64,000 nucleotides of DNA from assembly GCA_029449235.1 (NCBI GenBank), contig JANATG010000001.1, forward strand, positions 1,054,001-1,118,000, in the 5' to 3' direction. Shown here piece by piece: positions 1 through 11,394 of the stretch. Position 1 is the first letter of the stretch. Each line of letters opens with the position of its first letter. Position numbers and translations under genes: made by a program. The DNA comes from Linnemannia schmuckeri (Eukaryota; Mortierellomycota; Mortierellomycetes; Mortierellales; Mortierellaceae). Below the pieces are notes generated by a model, which did no database searches, was not told the DNA's origin, and saw only the letters and a program-made list of their open reading frames with translations.

Positions 1-706
1 CACTAATGTCCGCTCGGCCGTTCGTTCGTTGTCAATCCAGAGACTACTCCAAATGTCTTATCTGCTCGACCTTTTCTCAGGAACCAACTCGTTTATCGTC
101 TTTTCTTCTTGGTCGAGGACGATCTTTCCTTCTTTTTCGTACTCTCTTTGCCCCGCACATTCCAGGAACCAAACACCAAGTTTGTACTGCTCTGGAGCTC
201 CCCAATACTTCCGTTACCTTTAGCCCCAGGAAGAGGGACAGCGAAAAGAAGGCTTCGGGGGGTTTTTTTCTCTTTTCCGATTCTTTCCTAAGGCGTTTGA
301 GCAGCCATTGGTTGCGGTGAATGAACAATCCGGAATGAAAAGTGAGAACTCGAGCAAATCACGCCACAGCGGGGTTCTCAACTTTCCAGCAATTTCTTCT
401 GCCACGCCCCCCAGATACCGGTTCATTGTCTTTCCCTGGACTTAGCCCGTCAGAGATAGCAAGCCAGTCAGTCGTTCCTTATCTGAGGCCTTTTTTGGTT
501 CCATTTCACTCTCTGTATGATGACAAAAAAGCTTATTAACACCTCATTGCTGAAGACAGCGTTGTTGTCATTTTTAGTTATTTTGATATCCCGCACGAAC
601 CACAAAATGTCCGACGATAGGGTTTTCGTCGTTGTTTTATTGGCACTGGCCACCTTATCAACAACGACCCCTTTGGATAAGGATAAAGACCAGTTCGGTA
701 CATTAG

Positions 707-714
707 CATAAATA
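707..714 (+). promoter_or_regulatory. TATA-like box of the small gene at 870
   Basis: CATAAATA about 160 bases before the ATG, followed by a C/T-rich stretch and a CA-rich leader. The same arrangement, with perfect TATAAATA, is found in front of the four related genes. Confidence 0.5.
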
Positions 715-869
715 GTCAGCCTTCCCCTTCAACCTTTTTCTTTTTTTCTTCTTTTACTTTCTCATCTCATCCACCAAATCTCAAGACCACCCACTCTTCA
801 AGAGCCAACTCAACCAACCAAGCACACAGTCCCCTACCACTCCACCACTACCACAACACAACAATAACT

Positions 870-1085
870 ATGTCGTCCATCAAGATCACCTCCAAGACCG
901 CCACCGCCACCTCCAGCGTCTCCAACACCCCCTCAAGCTCCCGTCGCAACTCCCTTACCTTTGGTTCTCGCCCCACCTTCGTCTCTGGCGCCCACAAGAC
1001 ACTCCAAGAAATCCGCGACGAGATGATGACCATTATGATGTCCAAGGGCATGTTCACCTCTCCCTCCCAGCCCTTCACCTTGTAA
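870..1085 (+). CDS. small Ser/Thr-rich protein, distant member of the KTASAA-TP-R-S family
   Basis: A one-exon gene coding for 71 residues; function unknown. The N-terminal half is Ser/Thr-rich and contains SKTATAT, then SNTP and RRNSL, in the same order as the K-TASAA, TP and PR-S blocks of the four small genes at 19.6-26.5 kb. The C-terminal half is different (QEIRDEMMTIMMSKGMF, then a short tail). The ATG at 870 follows a CA-rich leader, and a TATA-like CATAAATA lies about 160 bases upstream. Codons end mostly in C (Ser TCC, Thr ACC, Pro CCC), as in a highly expressed fungal gene. No signal peptide or membrane segment is visible. Membership of the family is inference from motif order, weaker than for the other four. 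Confidence 0.7.
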   Translation: MSSIKITSKTATATSSVSNTPSSSRRNSLTFGSRPTFVSGAHKTLQEIRDEMMTIMMSKGMFTSPSQPFTL

Positions 1086-1957
1086 GCGCTAGGCCCCCCT
1101 TGCGCATACATACTCTTTGCCTGATTACTCTATTGGAGCATATAGCAAGACACTGCATCGCCATTTTTTTCCTTCTTGAAAGAAAATCGATTCGTCCCGA
1201 GCAGAACTAGGGAAACTGCAAGCAACGACAACACACCACTCCCCTACCTCCGTCCTAGCATTCCTCTCACCCCTCACTTTCTCTCCAAAGATGAACTGAG
1301 GTAGCAACAAGGTCAACCCGCTTTCCTTTCCTTCATTCTCCCACCACCCCTTTTTTTATTAGAAAGGATGTTCAGTCGGTCTGACTGCCTAACAATGGCC
1401 CAAGTTCTTTCCAGACTGCGCTTTTTGTCGAGATGCAGCCATCTCTCACTCCTCTTCACTCCCCTTCTTTTTTGGAAGCGCGCAAGAGACATCCTCTCCT
1501 CCACCTCCTTTCGTCTCTTTTCGCTTTCATATGAACGACTAGAATAAAATACTATCACCACCACTACCCCTGTTACTCCACGCATTATCGATAATTATCC
1601 TCTTTCTCTCTCTTCATTCAACTGCAAGAACAAAATAATGCAAAACCTTCAAATAAAAAATTCAATATGAAAAAAACCAACTTTACTTCGTGTGTTGTAT
1701 ATATGATGACTAGTTCCGGACTGTTGGACTAATGGGTATGGATAGCATGGGTGTTATGTACAAGGATTATATGAATATTTACAAGGGGTGTAGTGTCATA
1801 CTTTTGACGATTGAACAAAAAAAGCGTAAGAAAAAAACAATAGCAAAATAAAAGCAAAAGTATGGGAAATACAAAAGCAAAAAGATAGACTAGAAAACCT
1901 GAAAGATGCAAAACAAAAAAAAAAAAAAAACTCACATAGCAATGTAGCAAAGAAAAT
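1086..1957. other. intergenic, no gene seen
   Basis: 3' regions of the plus-strand small gene and of the minus-strand orphan gene, which converge here. It is C/T-rich on the plus strand to about 1600, then A/T-rich with an A tract near 1915-1931. Short open frames on both strands are low-complexity and show no recognisable domain. Confidence 0.6.
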
Positions 1958-4132
1958 TTAGTGGGCGATCAAGGGCTGGAACTCGTATTGAGACTTGGGC
2001 ACCAGCATGAACGCAATATGTTCGCAAGGGTCGGCAAGCTCCGCCGCAACTTCCTGTTCTTGAATCGTCTTCAGATGATCTGCAGGCAGAATATCCTGCG
2101 CTTCCACCGCCAGAGGTGAAAGATACTTCTGAGGCATTTGCTCCTCTTCTTGGTCCTCAAAAAGAGCAGGCTGGTCAGAGGAAGAAGAAAGACCGGGGGT
2201 CGTGCTGCGAGTCTTTGGTCTGGACGAAGGGCGGCGTCGCATGTCGTTGCGATCCAGTGACAAGATCGCAACAATCTGCTGGCGCATCGACTCGTGCTCT
2301 TCCAAGTTCAGAACCGACGTCGGGACCGCTGAAGAAATGGCCACCGTAGACTCGACGTCGACTAGCGTAGCCGTGATCACAGGGACCGCCGCGGTCTCCT
2401 TGTTCTCACTGTTGCTGCCAGTATCAGCCTTGAAATCCACACTGCTGCGGCCACTGTGGCTGGAGGTGCTGCTGGCTGTAGTGAGGCTGGGGGTGCTAGA
2501 AAAATCTAGCCCGCGGCCATTCGCGAACCGGAGAGAGTTGCGGTGGGGGCGATACGGCAAATCGAGAACAGTGGTGATCGGGGCTGAGCTGCGATCGTCA
2601 CTCTTGGCCACCATCATCGAGGCTGAGGAAGGTGCGCGTGTCGACTTAGATCGGAACAAGGTCACGGTTCTGTGGACGGGAACTCGCTCAGTCGTCAATG
2701 ACCGTCGGGGGCGGCTCTCCTGAGGACGACTGCTCAACTTGGAGATCTCGGTTAATCCCCCAGTGGGTCCCGTAGGAAGCTGCTTAAAGTCATACAAGTG
2801 ACCACGTTGCTTGTGTTGCTGCTGTGAAGGGTGGGAGCCGAGGGAGCGACGTCCATGGGGGTAGTCGGTAACCGCATCGCCCGTGGGACCGGCATACGAG
2901 TTGGGGCGGGAGGGGCTGCGACAGAACCGAGTCGAGCATCGACGTGCCAACGACTTGAGGGAGGGGCCAAAATGATCCTTGATCAGTTTCTTGGAAGGAG
3001 GAGAAGGCGACGATGCACCACCCGTCGTCGTCGTGGCTGAGGGAGATGAAGAAGACTTGGGCGAGAAAGAGAAGAATGTTGAGGATGAAGCTGTTGCTGC
3101 GGACATGTTCGAGGTCGTGGTGATAGTGTGTCCGTAGGAATGGATTCCCAGATGTTGAGTCAGGATGTTGTCATCGTCAATATTGCTGTTAGTAGTGGTG
3201 GTGTTATTGTTCGCGGCAGTAGGAGACATTGGACTAGTAGGGCGGCTAGAGCGGTTGGTAGTGTCCTTTTTAGCGAAGCCGATTTTTTTGACGGCCGAAA
3301 GGGTGCTGGTCCTACAGAGACCAAGAACTCGTGAAGTCTCGGCAGAGAGCATCGAGGGGCCAGCCAGTCGGTTGAGGGACCCAGTCCTGGCGACAGAAGA
3401 CGAGGGATCCTGGCGAGGTTGCCAGAGCTTATTCAACGTCTTGTTCTGAGCGCGGTGTCCTCGACCTTGTCTGCGATCTGATTGAAGTCGCTCGATAAGA
3501 TCCTCCTCCTCGGCCTGGAGACGCAGGTAGTAGTTGTGGCGTTCCCAGGCGAGTTCTTCTGCGGACCGCTGAGGAGGCCAGTAGTAGGCCATGGACTCTT
3601 CGGCGAAGGGATGGATGGGGGCTTCTGGGTACTGTTGTGAGACGGGGGTGGTCGTGATTGTGGTGGCGTGGAGGAGCTGATAGTTTTGGCGATGCCACTC
3701 GAGCTGGTGCTGCAGTTGCTGTTCATGGGAGATCGGCTTTGTTGGTGTAACCGATGAGGTCACAGGGTTCATCAAGGAGAGACAGCGACGGTGATAAGGT
3801 CCGTGGCCATAGAAAAGGTTGGCTCTGGAGGTTGGTATATTGGAGTGGTTGGCTTGAGGAAGGAAGTGGTGATAGGAACTGTGGGATGAAGAGGTGATGG
3901 CATCTGGATGGAGGTATTTATGGTCTTGCTGATGATTTTGTTGGGAGACAGAGATGATATGGTGGTAATCCTCCATTTGATTCATGTCGCGGTAGTCATC
4001 ACAGTTGAAGGGGTCAACGGCCTGTTGGCTGAGCCATGCTGCGACATACTCGTTGCGGATCTGCTTGTTGAAGGAGATAGGGTTGGGGGTAGTGGACGTG
4101 GATGAGGACGTGGTTTGGGTGTGGACGACCAT
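1958..4132 (-). CDS. long Ser/Thr-rich orphan protein
   Basis: An uninterrupted minus-strand frame. From the first in-frame ATG (4132) it codes for 724 residues, beginning MVVHTQTT. I recognise no family. Ordered-looking parts are residues about 20-45 (NKQIRNEYVAAWLSQQAVD), an acidic/aromatic block with AEELAWERHNYYLRLQAEEED near 210-235, basic Ser-rich stretches resembling kinase-regulated tails, and an end reading AFMLVPKSQYEF. Poly-Ser, poly-Thr and poly-Asn runs separate them. The same frame stays open a further 257 codons upstream to a non-ATG codon at 4906. That extension is Ser/Thr-rich and holds a hydrophobic run of about 18 residues; it could be a 5' leader or be coding through an upstream exon. 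No introns are needed. A cytoplasmic, disordered scaffold-like protein is a guess. Confidence 0.6.
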   Translation of the reverse strand: MVVHTQTTSSSTSTTPNPISFNKQIRNEYVAAWLSQQAVDPFNCDDYRDMNQMEDYHHIISVSQQNHQQDHKYLHPDAITSSSHSSYHHFLPQANHSNIPTSRANLFYGHGPYHRRCLSLMNPVTSSVTPTKPISHEQQLQHQLEWHRQNYQLLHATTITTTPVSQQYPEAPIHPFAEESMAYYWPPQRSAEELAWERHNYYLRLQAEEEDLIERLQSDRRQGRGHRAQNKTLNKLWQPRQDPSSSVARTGSLNRLAGPSMLSAETSRVLGLCRTSTLSAVKKIGFAKKDTTNRSSRPTSPMSPTAANNNTTTTNSNIDDDNILTQHLGIHSYGHTITTTSNMSAATASSSTFFSFSPKSSSSPSATTTTGGASSPSPPSKKLIKDHFGPSLKSLARRCSTRFCRSPSRPNSYAGPTGDAVTDYPHGRRSLGSHPSQQQHKQRGHLYDFKQLPTGPTGGLTEISKLSSRPQESRPRRSLTTERVPVHRTVTLFRSKSTRAPSSASMMVAKSDDRSSAPITTVLDLPYRPHRNSLRFANGRGLDFSSTPSLTTASSTSSHSGRSSVDFKADTGSNSENKETAAVPVITATLVDVESTVAISSAVPTSVLNLEEHESMRQQIVAILSLDRNDMRRRPSSRPKTRSTTPGLSSSSDQPALFEDQEEEQMPQKYLSPLAVEAQDILPADHLKTIQEQEVAAELADPCEHIAFMLVPKSQYEFQPLIAH

Positions 4133-5593
4133 GGCTGTTGTACTTGCTGAGGTGGAAGAGGAAGCAAAGAGAGAAGAAAAAGTGGGAGGGTTGGCTGAAG
4201 CGATTGCTTTTATACCCGGTGATGTATTTTTAACTTTGTCGTTGACAGAATCAGGGACGCATGTGGCACTGTCCTCCTCCTTGTAATGATGTTCAAAGAG
4301 CTGTGTCGACGGGCCAGGGGAAGGGCAGTTTGTTGAAACCAATCGTTGTCGTTGTTTGTCTTCTTGCTGTTGCTGATAATGATGGCGACGACGACGATGA
4401 CTGTGCTGGCAATTATTATTGTTGTTGTGCGACCCTTGGGTAACAATAGTTTTTTGTCGGAGATGCTGATATCTACTCCTACTCTGCAGGAGGCTGAGGA
4501 GGATGATAGTGATCGATATTGAGAGCAATGTTGTAATCGCAGTCGAGGGCTTGGATGCACGACGGGTTTGAGACTTCTTGGACGATCTCTTTTGGACAGT
4601 TGAGGATGTCGCGGAGGATGAAGAGGAAGAGAGGATCAAGGAATAAGAAGTAGGGGAAATTGAGGTTGGCGGTGGTGCGGTTGTTGTTGTTGTCGTTGTG
4701 TGTTCGAGTACGACTAGCAAGGGTGTTACGTGTAATTGTGTTACTGTTGATAATGGATCTTCTTCACTCTTAGGAAATGATGACACCACGGCGGAGCTAA
4801 GGATGGTTGGTGCGGTTGAGGTAGAAGAGGATTGAGATTGGCGCGAGGAGGACGAAGAGGAGGAAGTGGTAGAAGATGACGAGGCTGTTGAGACGTTCCT
4901 GATCAATGCTCTTAACTATCATGTGCGGATGTGTGTGAGTGTGTGCACAGATGTTACAAGGAGATAAAGAAAAAAATGGATATGGTGGGACAATTGATGG
5001 GAGGTAAATCACAATGACGAATTTGCCAGGGCAAAATAGTGCGCAGAGAAGATAGTCGGTGTAGTGAGTGTAGAAAGAGAGAGAGTGAGAGAGTGAGAGG
5101 AAGAGAGGGGTATATGAGGATAGGGAAAGAAAGCCACAGGGAAATGAAGTGAGGGTGGGTAGGATAAGGAGTTGCGATTAAAGAGGGAGTGACGCGGGCA
5201 GAAAAGGGTGAGAAAAAAAGACGACAAACAGTGCGAAATGAGGTTCGATGAGCGACAAAGGGAAAGAGCGCGAGAGGGAGAGAGGAATTGGAAGAGAGGC
5301 GAGAGAAGAAGAGAAGGCACACATGCATAGTTAGTATCGGGACGTTGTGTTATGGTTCTTTGCAACAACCCAATCTGATGTGCTGATTACGAAAGGGGGA
5401 GAGGGAAGCACCCTTCTGCTCTTTTCTTTCACTTTGCTCTGGTTTTTTTTTCTCTTTTCCAGACCAAGTTTCCAGTTAGAGCGGAAAAACAAGGACGAGA
5501 TCTGCAATGCAAAAACACGAACGGAGAAAAGGAAAAAAAAAAAAAAAAAAAAAAAAAACAAGAAAAGAGCACTAAACAAAGTTATGTCGCGCT
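4133..5593. other. 5' region of the orphan gene, pyrimidine-rich on the minus strand
   Basis: Up to 4920 this is Ser/Thr-rich open frame or leader of the orphan gene. An ATG at 4922 opens a 41-codon frame out of phase with it, a possible upstream ORF. From about 5040 to 5330 the minus strand is almost pure C/T, and an A homopolymer follows at 5533-5558. Confidence 0.45.
5533..5558 (+). repeat. poly(A) homopolymer
   Basis: About 26 consecutive A residues between the orphan gene's leader and the small frame at 5594. Confidence 0.8.
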
Positions 5594-5812
5594 TTAGTTT
5601 AGTTTGATGCATTTTTTTTTCTTAGTCGTTACCTTGGTCGCAGCAGCGGCATTTGCATGACGATGCGCTTGGGACTGTTCCTGCGCTTTTTGGACCATGA
5701 AAAGGGCGGCTTCCCTGGGGTGCTTTGATCGAGCGAGCATGGACGAATCGAACAGCGCAAGTGTGAAGAAGAGGCTGTAGCGCGCCACAATTGGACAGAG
5801 GACGTTGGACAT
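5594..5812 (-). CDS. possible small protein, uncertain
   Basis: An ATG-initiated 72-residue frame. It begins with a hydrophobic segment (VARYSLFFTLALF), then a polar helix-like stretch (HPREAALFMVQKAQEQSQ), an Ala run and a Lys-rich tail KKKKCIKLN. The middle part is less repetitive than the surrounding non-coding DNA, which is the only reason to list it. No family recognised. It could equally be chance or an upstream exon. Confidence 0.25.
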   Translation of the reverse strand: MSNVLCPIVARYSLFFTLALFDSSMLARSKHPREAALFMVQKAQEQSQAHRHANAAAATKVTTKKKKCIKLN

Positions 5813-6513
5813 GCTTATGATTGTGGGAGGGGGGTGAAATGAGGTGATCTCTCTTTCTCTCTCCGAGGAGCAGTAGAAAGGAAAAAAAGGGAGTTAGGAA
5901 CGGAGCAAGCGGGATGACTTTCGCGGTTGTGTACAATGCAGTGCGAATTGGGCGAGGACTCTTTTCTTTTTTTTTGAATATTTTTTTTCTTTCTTTTACT
6001 TAAGCAAAAATGAGAAGCTGGGCGCAGGGAATATATTGGTGGTAGATGGGCAATAGAGCGAGAGAGTGATCGATATGGTGTGGAAAAAAAAGCAAGTGTT
6101 TAGATCCACACAGAGACGACTGGCGGTATGAACATTGACACAGAGGGATATGTCAAGTGTGTGTGCTGCGGTGGAGTTTCCGTAGAGTGGGTGTTTGCTG
6201 AGTGAGTGTGCAAAGGAGTGGGTGCTGCTGAGGTAGCGAGGAGCGACGATAGGTTATGGTATGACAAGGAGAGAGAGGGCGAGAGAAGGAAGTGAGAAGA
6301 GAGAGAATTAGGGTGCGTGTTTAGTGAGAAAAAGGTTTAAGGAGAGAGAGGGGGGAGGGTTGATGATGATGGAGGAGTTGTAACGTTCAAAATGTTGGAC
6401 ACAAAGGAATGATGATATGATACAAAGTGAGATGGACAAAGATGAAAGAAAAAGAAAGTGTAATGAACAGGGTAAGATAAAAGAAGGAAGCTAGAAAAAA
6501 ATACAAAAACAAG

Positions 6514-6529
6514 GGGGGGGGGGGGGGGG
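6514..6529 (+). repeat. poly(G) homopolymer
   Basis: A run of about 16 G residues in A/G-rich intergenic DNA. Confidence 0.8.
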
Positions 6530-7725
6530 AGATGGAAGGCTGGATCAGTCTCTTTTATAGGTCTCTCGTCGTCGAGAAATAGTAGTTGTAACTAGTAAGC
6601 ACGCAGCAAGTGAAAGCGGGGACTGACCAAGCGAGTCGGGACTGAATGGATAAGAATGAAAAAGAAAACAATACTACAGCATGCACGCAAATTAAAACAC
6701 AGAAACAAAAAAGAGCCAAAGAAAAAGTAAAAGAAGGATGTAAAGAGGAGAAAAGATGCCATGGCATGGCAAGGGTACGAGGTCAAGAGAGGAAGGCTGA
6801 CAAAATAAATCTGCTTTGATTATCAATTCTACTGTTTCGTTTTGTTTGTTGTAGAAAAGCAAAAAGAAAAAAAAACGTCGGCAGTCAAGCCTTATTGACA
6901 GGGATAAAGTGCAAGATCCCTTCCTCCCTTATGTTCCCTCGACAAAAAAAAAGGTGAAGGGGGAATGTGAGAAAAGACATAAACAGGAAAGGGTCGGCCT
7001 GGAATCTGCCTTGGAAAAAATCATCACGAAAGAGAAAAAAAAAGTATAATGCTGTAGGATGATGATGTGGTTCAGCGGAAGGTGGGAAGTGAGTTCATTG
7101 GAGGTCAGAGAGAGATAGAGTAGTGGGAAAGAAGCGGGGGAGAGTGGAGAGAGAATAACATCATCAACAAAGACAAACCAAGCATTTTACATGCACCAAT
7201 TGCGCGTGAAAACCTGAAAAAAAGTATTTCAAGGAGCAGGAACCAGACAGACCAGACAAGACACACCATTGTCAGCTAGACAAGCCAAGTTCGCAGCATA
7301 AAGAACAAAAAAAAAAAAAGAAACCATATGCAAACGACGTAAAAATCAATGCAAGAACGGGTTTCACGCCTCTTTTCTCCTCGGTAAAGGAAGGACGAAC
7401 TCCCAGCCCAACGGATATTTTGATGGACCTTGATTGGTCTTTTTCTCAAATGCTGAATGCTGCAAGACTTTTGATAGGGCAATAATAACCATCAGGATGA
7501 GGATGAGAACGATTCATCTAGAAGAAAAGAAGAAAAAAGGCAGAAAAAATACAGGGAGGACAAGGGATCAGGAGCAGAGAAAATAGGAACGGGGGAGGAG
7601 GATCAGGAGCGAACGGTAAAAAATACAAGCAAATAAAAACAAAAAAAAAAGTTCGTACACGAAAAATGGTAGATAAAGCAAGAAGCAGTCCATGCGCAGG
7701 AATGGACTTGCTTCCTCGTCAGTAA

Positions 7726-7754
7726 GACAGACAGACAGACAGACAGACAGACAG
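7726..7754 (+). repeat. (AGAC)n microsatellite
   Basis: About seven copies of the tetranucleotide AGAC. Confidence 0.85.
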
Positions 7755-8516
7755 GAAGGGAGAGAAGCAGAAAATACACGAGTACAGAAAAACAGCACCA
7801 AAGAACAAAAAATAAAAAATGTTTTGAAGTGATCGAGCCATGCCTTGACGCGTGCCTGAAGCGTAATCACCAACGACGAAAAAAGGCAAAGCGAAAATAC
7901 CCCAAAAAAATCACATAATCGTGGCGAACGCTTGGCAAGAGGAGGCTGGATCAGACCAAAGGAATATTCTTTTTCAGATTGACATCCTTCCAAGGCACAA
8001 TCAAAAAAGCCATTTTGCCCGAGCGGAATAAAAAAATAGTGTCCAACTCTCCCGACCCTAGCCCCGATTACGATGGCGCAGCTGTGCAAGAGTAAGAGGA
8101 AGAGGGCTTCTCTCCGAGGAGAAAATAAAAAGTCTCTTCTTTGGAAGCCACAGTCAAGGCAAGGAGGTACTCAGAAGTGGGACATTATATGCAATTTCAA
8201 TTGCTTCTTCGACGAAGGGGGGCAGCAAGAGAAAGGAGCTATGTGCCGATTCTTCTCCTTCTTTCAGATCCCCCTGCTCCCCCCTTCACCCTCGCATTAA
8301 CAAAATAACAAAATAATGCCCCCCTTGCAGCATTCACACAGTCCGCTATGTTTATTCTCCTTTTCGAAATGCAAAAAAAAAGGAAAAAAAAAAAAAAAGA
8401 AAAATGTAAGAGAGGACAGGCGTCGTCCTTTGTGGGGAATCCTAATGCATAGCGGCTTGAATATCTCGTCTACTCGTCCACTCGTCTACTCCCGTTCGTC
8501 GTCACTCCTTTAGACT

Positions 8517-10614
8517 TCAGTAGCACCACACCTTTGGCCTAATGTTGAATGCACGCTCCTTGTCGACAAATGATGGGAAGATGACAAGCGCGACCTTGCC
8601 CTCGGGGTTGCTCTTCAACGACGTGCCCATGTTCTCCTCGTCAAAAGGTGTGCCCAAAGCGACCGTCTCAGGGCTGATGACCGACTCGAGAGCAGTCATG
8701 GCTACTGAAAGCTCGAACGCCTTGTTGCAAAGGTCCTTGAGCTTGGGTAGTTCGTTGGCGTTGGTGTAGACCTTAGTCACGAGCTCCGAAAGTTCTGTCG
8801 CTACTGCGTTGACCTCCTCCTCCTGACGGGTCTTGGTGGCGGGATCCTGTGTGATCATGACGCAGAGCTGTTGTCTCCAGCGCACGGCAAGCTTCTCGTT
8901 GCGTTCATGCATCCAGTCGTAGATATCCTTGAAACCCTCGTTGAAGCTAAAGATGCAGCTTAGGGCCTTGCCAAAGAAGCGGGTCACGAGTGTCGACATA
9001 ATGACGGACTCCATGTACAAGTTCAGATGGAAGGCCTCCAGCTTGTCTGCGGGGATTGGGAAACCCTCAAGGAGACCCGAATTCTTGAAGTGTTCAATCA
9101 CAACCTCTTTGTTTAGATTGACGGATCGACTGCCCTGGGCCTTGCGGACCAAATGCTCGATAGAGGCCTTGAGCTGAGTCAGGCGGTCAATGATGGTGGA
9201 GTGGTCGTCATCCGTTGCACGAATGAGCCGAACATGCTCAAGATAGTTCTTGGACATGACCTCGTAATCTCTCTCGCGCTTCTGAAGCTTCTGTTGGGTG
9301 TCAACGAGCTGTCTGTGAAGGTCCTGGGAAAAGCCGACAGAGCGGCTAAACTCGCCCTCGATGCGCTGCTTTTCGATGAGAGTTTCGTCAAGACTTGCTT
9401 CCAGGATGTTGTTACGCATCTGGAGTTCCTCGATTCTATCCCGGACCTGTCTGGCTTGTCTTGCCTCCTCAGACTCTGTTCCATTTTCCTTGGGCTCGTC
9501 AGAGAAGTCTAATGTCATCCAAAGCGCGTATATATGGTTCTTGGTCAGTTTACGTCTTTCTTGCGTTTGGTGGCAATGTATGGCCATTTTTGCCTCCTTT
9601 TTCGCCTTCTTGTCTTTTTCGTCACCTATCTCGCTTTCTTCCGTTAGTTTGTTCGCCTTTTTTCTTCTGTCTCTTGCTATTTGTTTCTTTTCTCTCGCTA
9701 ACAGAAACACGCACTTATGGTTTCCCACCATGTTTCCTGAACCCTACTTGTCCTTCAGTCTTGAGGTTGCACTCCACTTTCACTTTAGGCTTGGATTTGT
9801 ACTATGCTTGTTCTTCAGTCCTGAGTTTTAGAGACAGTGCATCCTCTCTTTTTTCCTACTTTTATCGCCTTTTCCTCATTGTCACTCCTCTCTTTTTCTC
9901 CACTCATTTCTCGCTTCTCTCAAAGCGGGTATATACGGTTATAGGTTAGTCTACCGTGTGTCCTGCATTGTACTTTGCTCTCCTGTCTTGAGTGTTGTGG
10001 CGATACATCCAGTAACTTTCCCTTTTCCTTTTTCTCTCGTTCTCCTTGTGCTTGTATTATGTCGTCTCTTGTGGAATGTAGGACGGAAAGACGAGTTTCA
10101 GATGGCGCGAATCTATACCTTGGTCTTGATCACTGTCCTCGTCAATGGACTCGTCGACCAACAAGTTCATTTCCTCGATGGGTGTTCCCGGGGCGAGGGT
10201 CATGTCGACATCGTTGGTTGAGTTGACGGCAGCAGCAATAGCAGCGGTAATACCAGGGACAGCAGAAGTTGCAACTGTAGTAGTGGCAGGAGTAATGGTA
10301 GTAGGGGAAGTAGGCGCAGCAGCAGGAGCTGGAGCAGCGGTAGAGGCAGCCTCAGCCTTTGATGTGATAGAAGTCTCCTGCGCCTGTCCATTGATGGTGG
10401 GGGCGACGACAGGAGACGCAACGACGTCAACCTTGGGTTCCGAGTTGATGCCGAGTTTGGCGGTCTCGACGGTGGGTGAGGTTACAGGGCCGTCCTTTGG
10501 GGCAGTGGTGGTGCTAAAGTCTGGCTCTTTGAAGAAATCCCTGTTGGCTTGCGTGAGAGTTGTGGGCGACGCGGGTGTGGCCGCGGCGAGGGTGTCAGGC
10601 TTTGGGGTCGTCAT
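8517..10614 (-). CDS. coiled-coil protein with conserved-looking C-terminal domain
   Basis: Two exons: 10614-10119 and 9508-8517, 495 residues. The donor AAG/GTATAG and acceptor ATTAG restore the frame exactly (DQ joins DFSDEPKENG). Residues 1-165 are Ala/Thr/Pro-rich and disordered, ending in an acidic stretch. Residues about 175-275 are a charged coiled coil (QVRDRIEELQMRNNILE). The rest is helical and less repetitive, with FSFNEGFKDIYDWM and an end reading VALVIFPSFVDKE then RPKVWCY. The order of coiled coil, helical domain and a terminal 'LVIFP...KV-C' motif recalls uncharacterised filamentous-fungal proteins, but I cannot name the family. The 610-base intron contains two near-identical 19-mers (9747-9765 and 9807-9825, two mismatches). 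Start chosen at the first ATG after a long pyrimidine tract. Confidence 0.75.
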
Positions 10615-11348
10615 TAGCAATGAGCAGGAAGGGGAGGCGTTGGTTAGTAGTCTTGCTTTTGGCGAAGGTGAGGGTGAGGGGATGGAAGAGAGAGAAGAGA
10701 AGAAGGAAGAAGGGATGGAAAAGGATGAAAACAGAAAAAAGTAAAAAAAGAAAGAGAGTCGAGTGGGAAAAAAAGAAAAGAAAAAAAAAGAAAAGAAAAA
10801 AAAAGAAAAGAAAAAAAAAATGGAAAAGTTGATGGCGAGAAGAAAGGAAAGGCAAAATTCAAAGTCAAGAGACAAGGCAAGGACACAGCCAGGAAGTCAG
10901 TCAGCCGCCTGTTAGCGAGCCAAGCCAATCAGTCAGAATGAACGAACAATAATAATAGTTATGTGGACAGGGGGGACAGGGGGCCAGGGGGCCAGATCAC
11001 GGCGTCTATCTGTCTGTCGGCATGCTGACCTGTAATAATAATAAACGAACGACACCCCGCCTGGTTCCCCTTTGACCCACTTGGACGGACCGAGTGTCTA
11101 CCCACAGGAGGTCTAGTCCCTTCTTCCTTATGGCACGCATTGCTCTCGCTACTTCTTTCTTCTTTCTGCTTCTACCTTGTGGTCATATGAATGAAGGAGA
11201 GAGTGTGCTGCTGCCGTACAACAACAAGAAAGACAGGACTTGTCGGCTCTTTTTATTTTTATTTTTCCACTTCGTTCTTGTTCTTTGGAGATGGTGCGCA
11301 CATCCAACATTCATCTTCTATCGCTGTCATCTATCCTTCCATGCCATC

Positions 11349-11349
11349 G

Positions 11350-11393
<44 letters not shown>

Positions 11394-11394
11394 G
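11349..11394 (+). repeat. (GTT)n microsatellite
   Basis: About 15 GTT units with one GCT at the end. Confidence 0.9.

Larger units (their letters stand above)
5813..8516. other. long gene-poor interval
   Basis: About 2.7 kb with no supported gene. The plus strand is purine-rich over long stretches (GAGAGA, GGGAAAGAA). It holds a poly(G) run (6514-6529) and an ACAG tetranucleotide repeat (7726-7754). Open frames here are Phe/Leu-rich translations of pyrimidine tracts. Confidence 0.55.

Noticed and set aside
4133..4906. Treating the whole 982-codon frame as the protein
   Set aside because: Its first codon is TTG; the first ATG is at 4132. The extension is kept only as a possibility.
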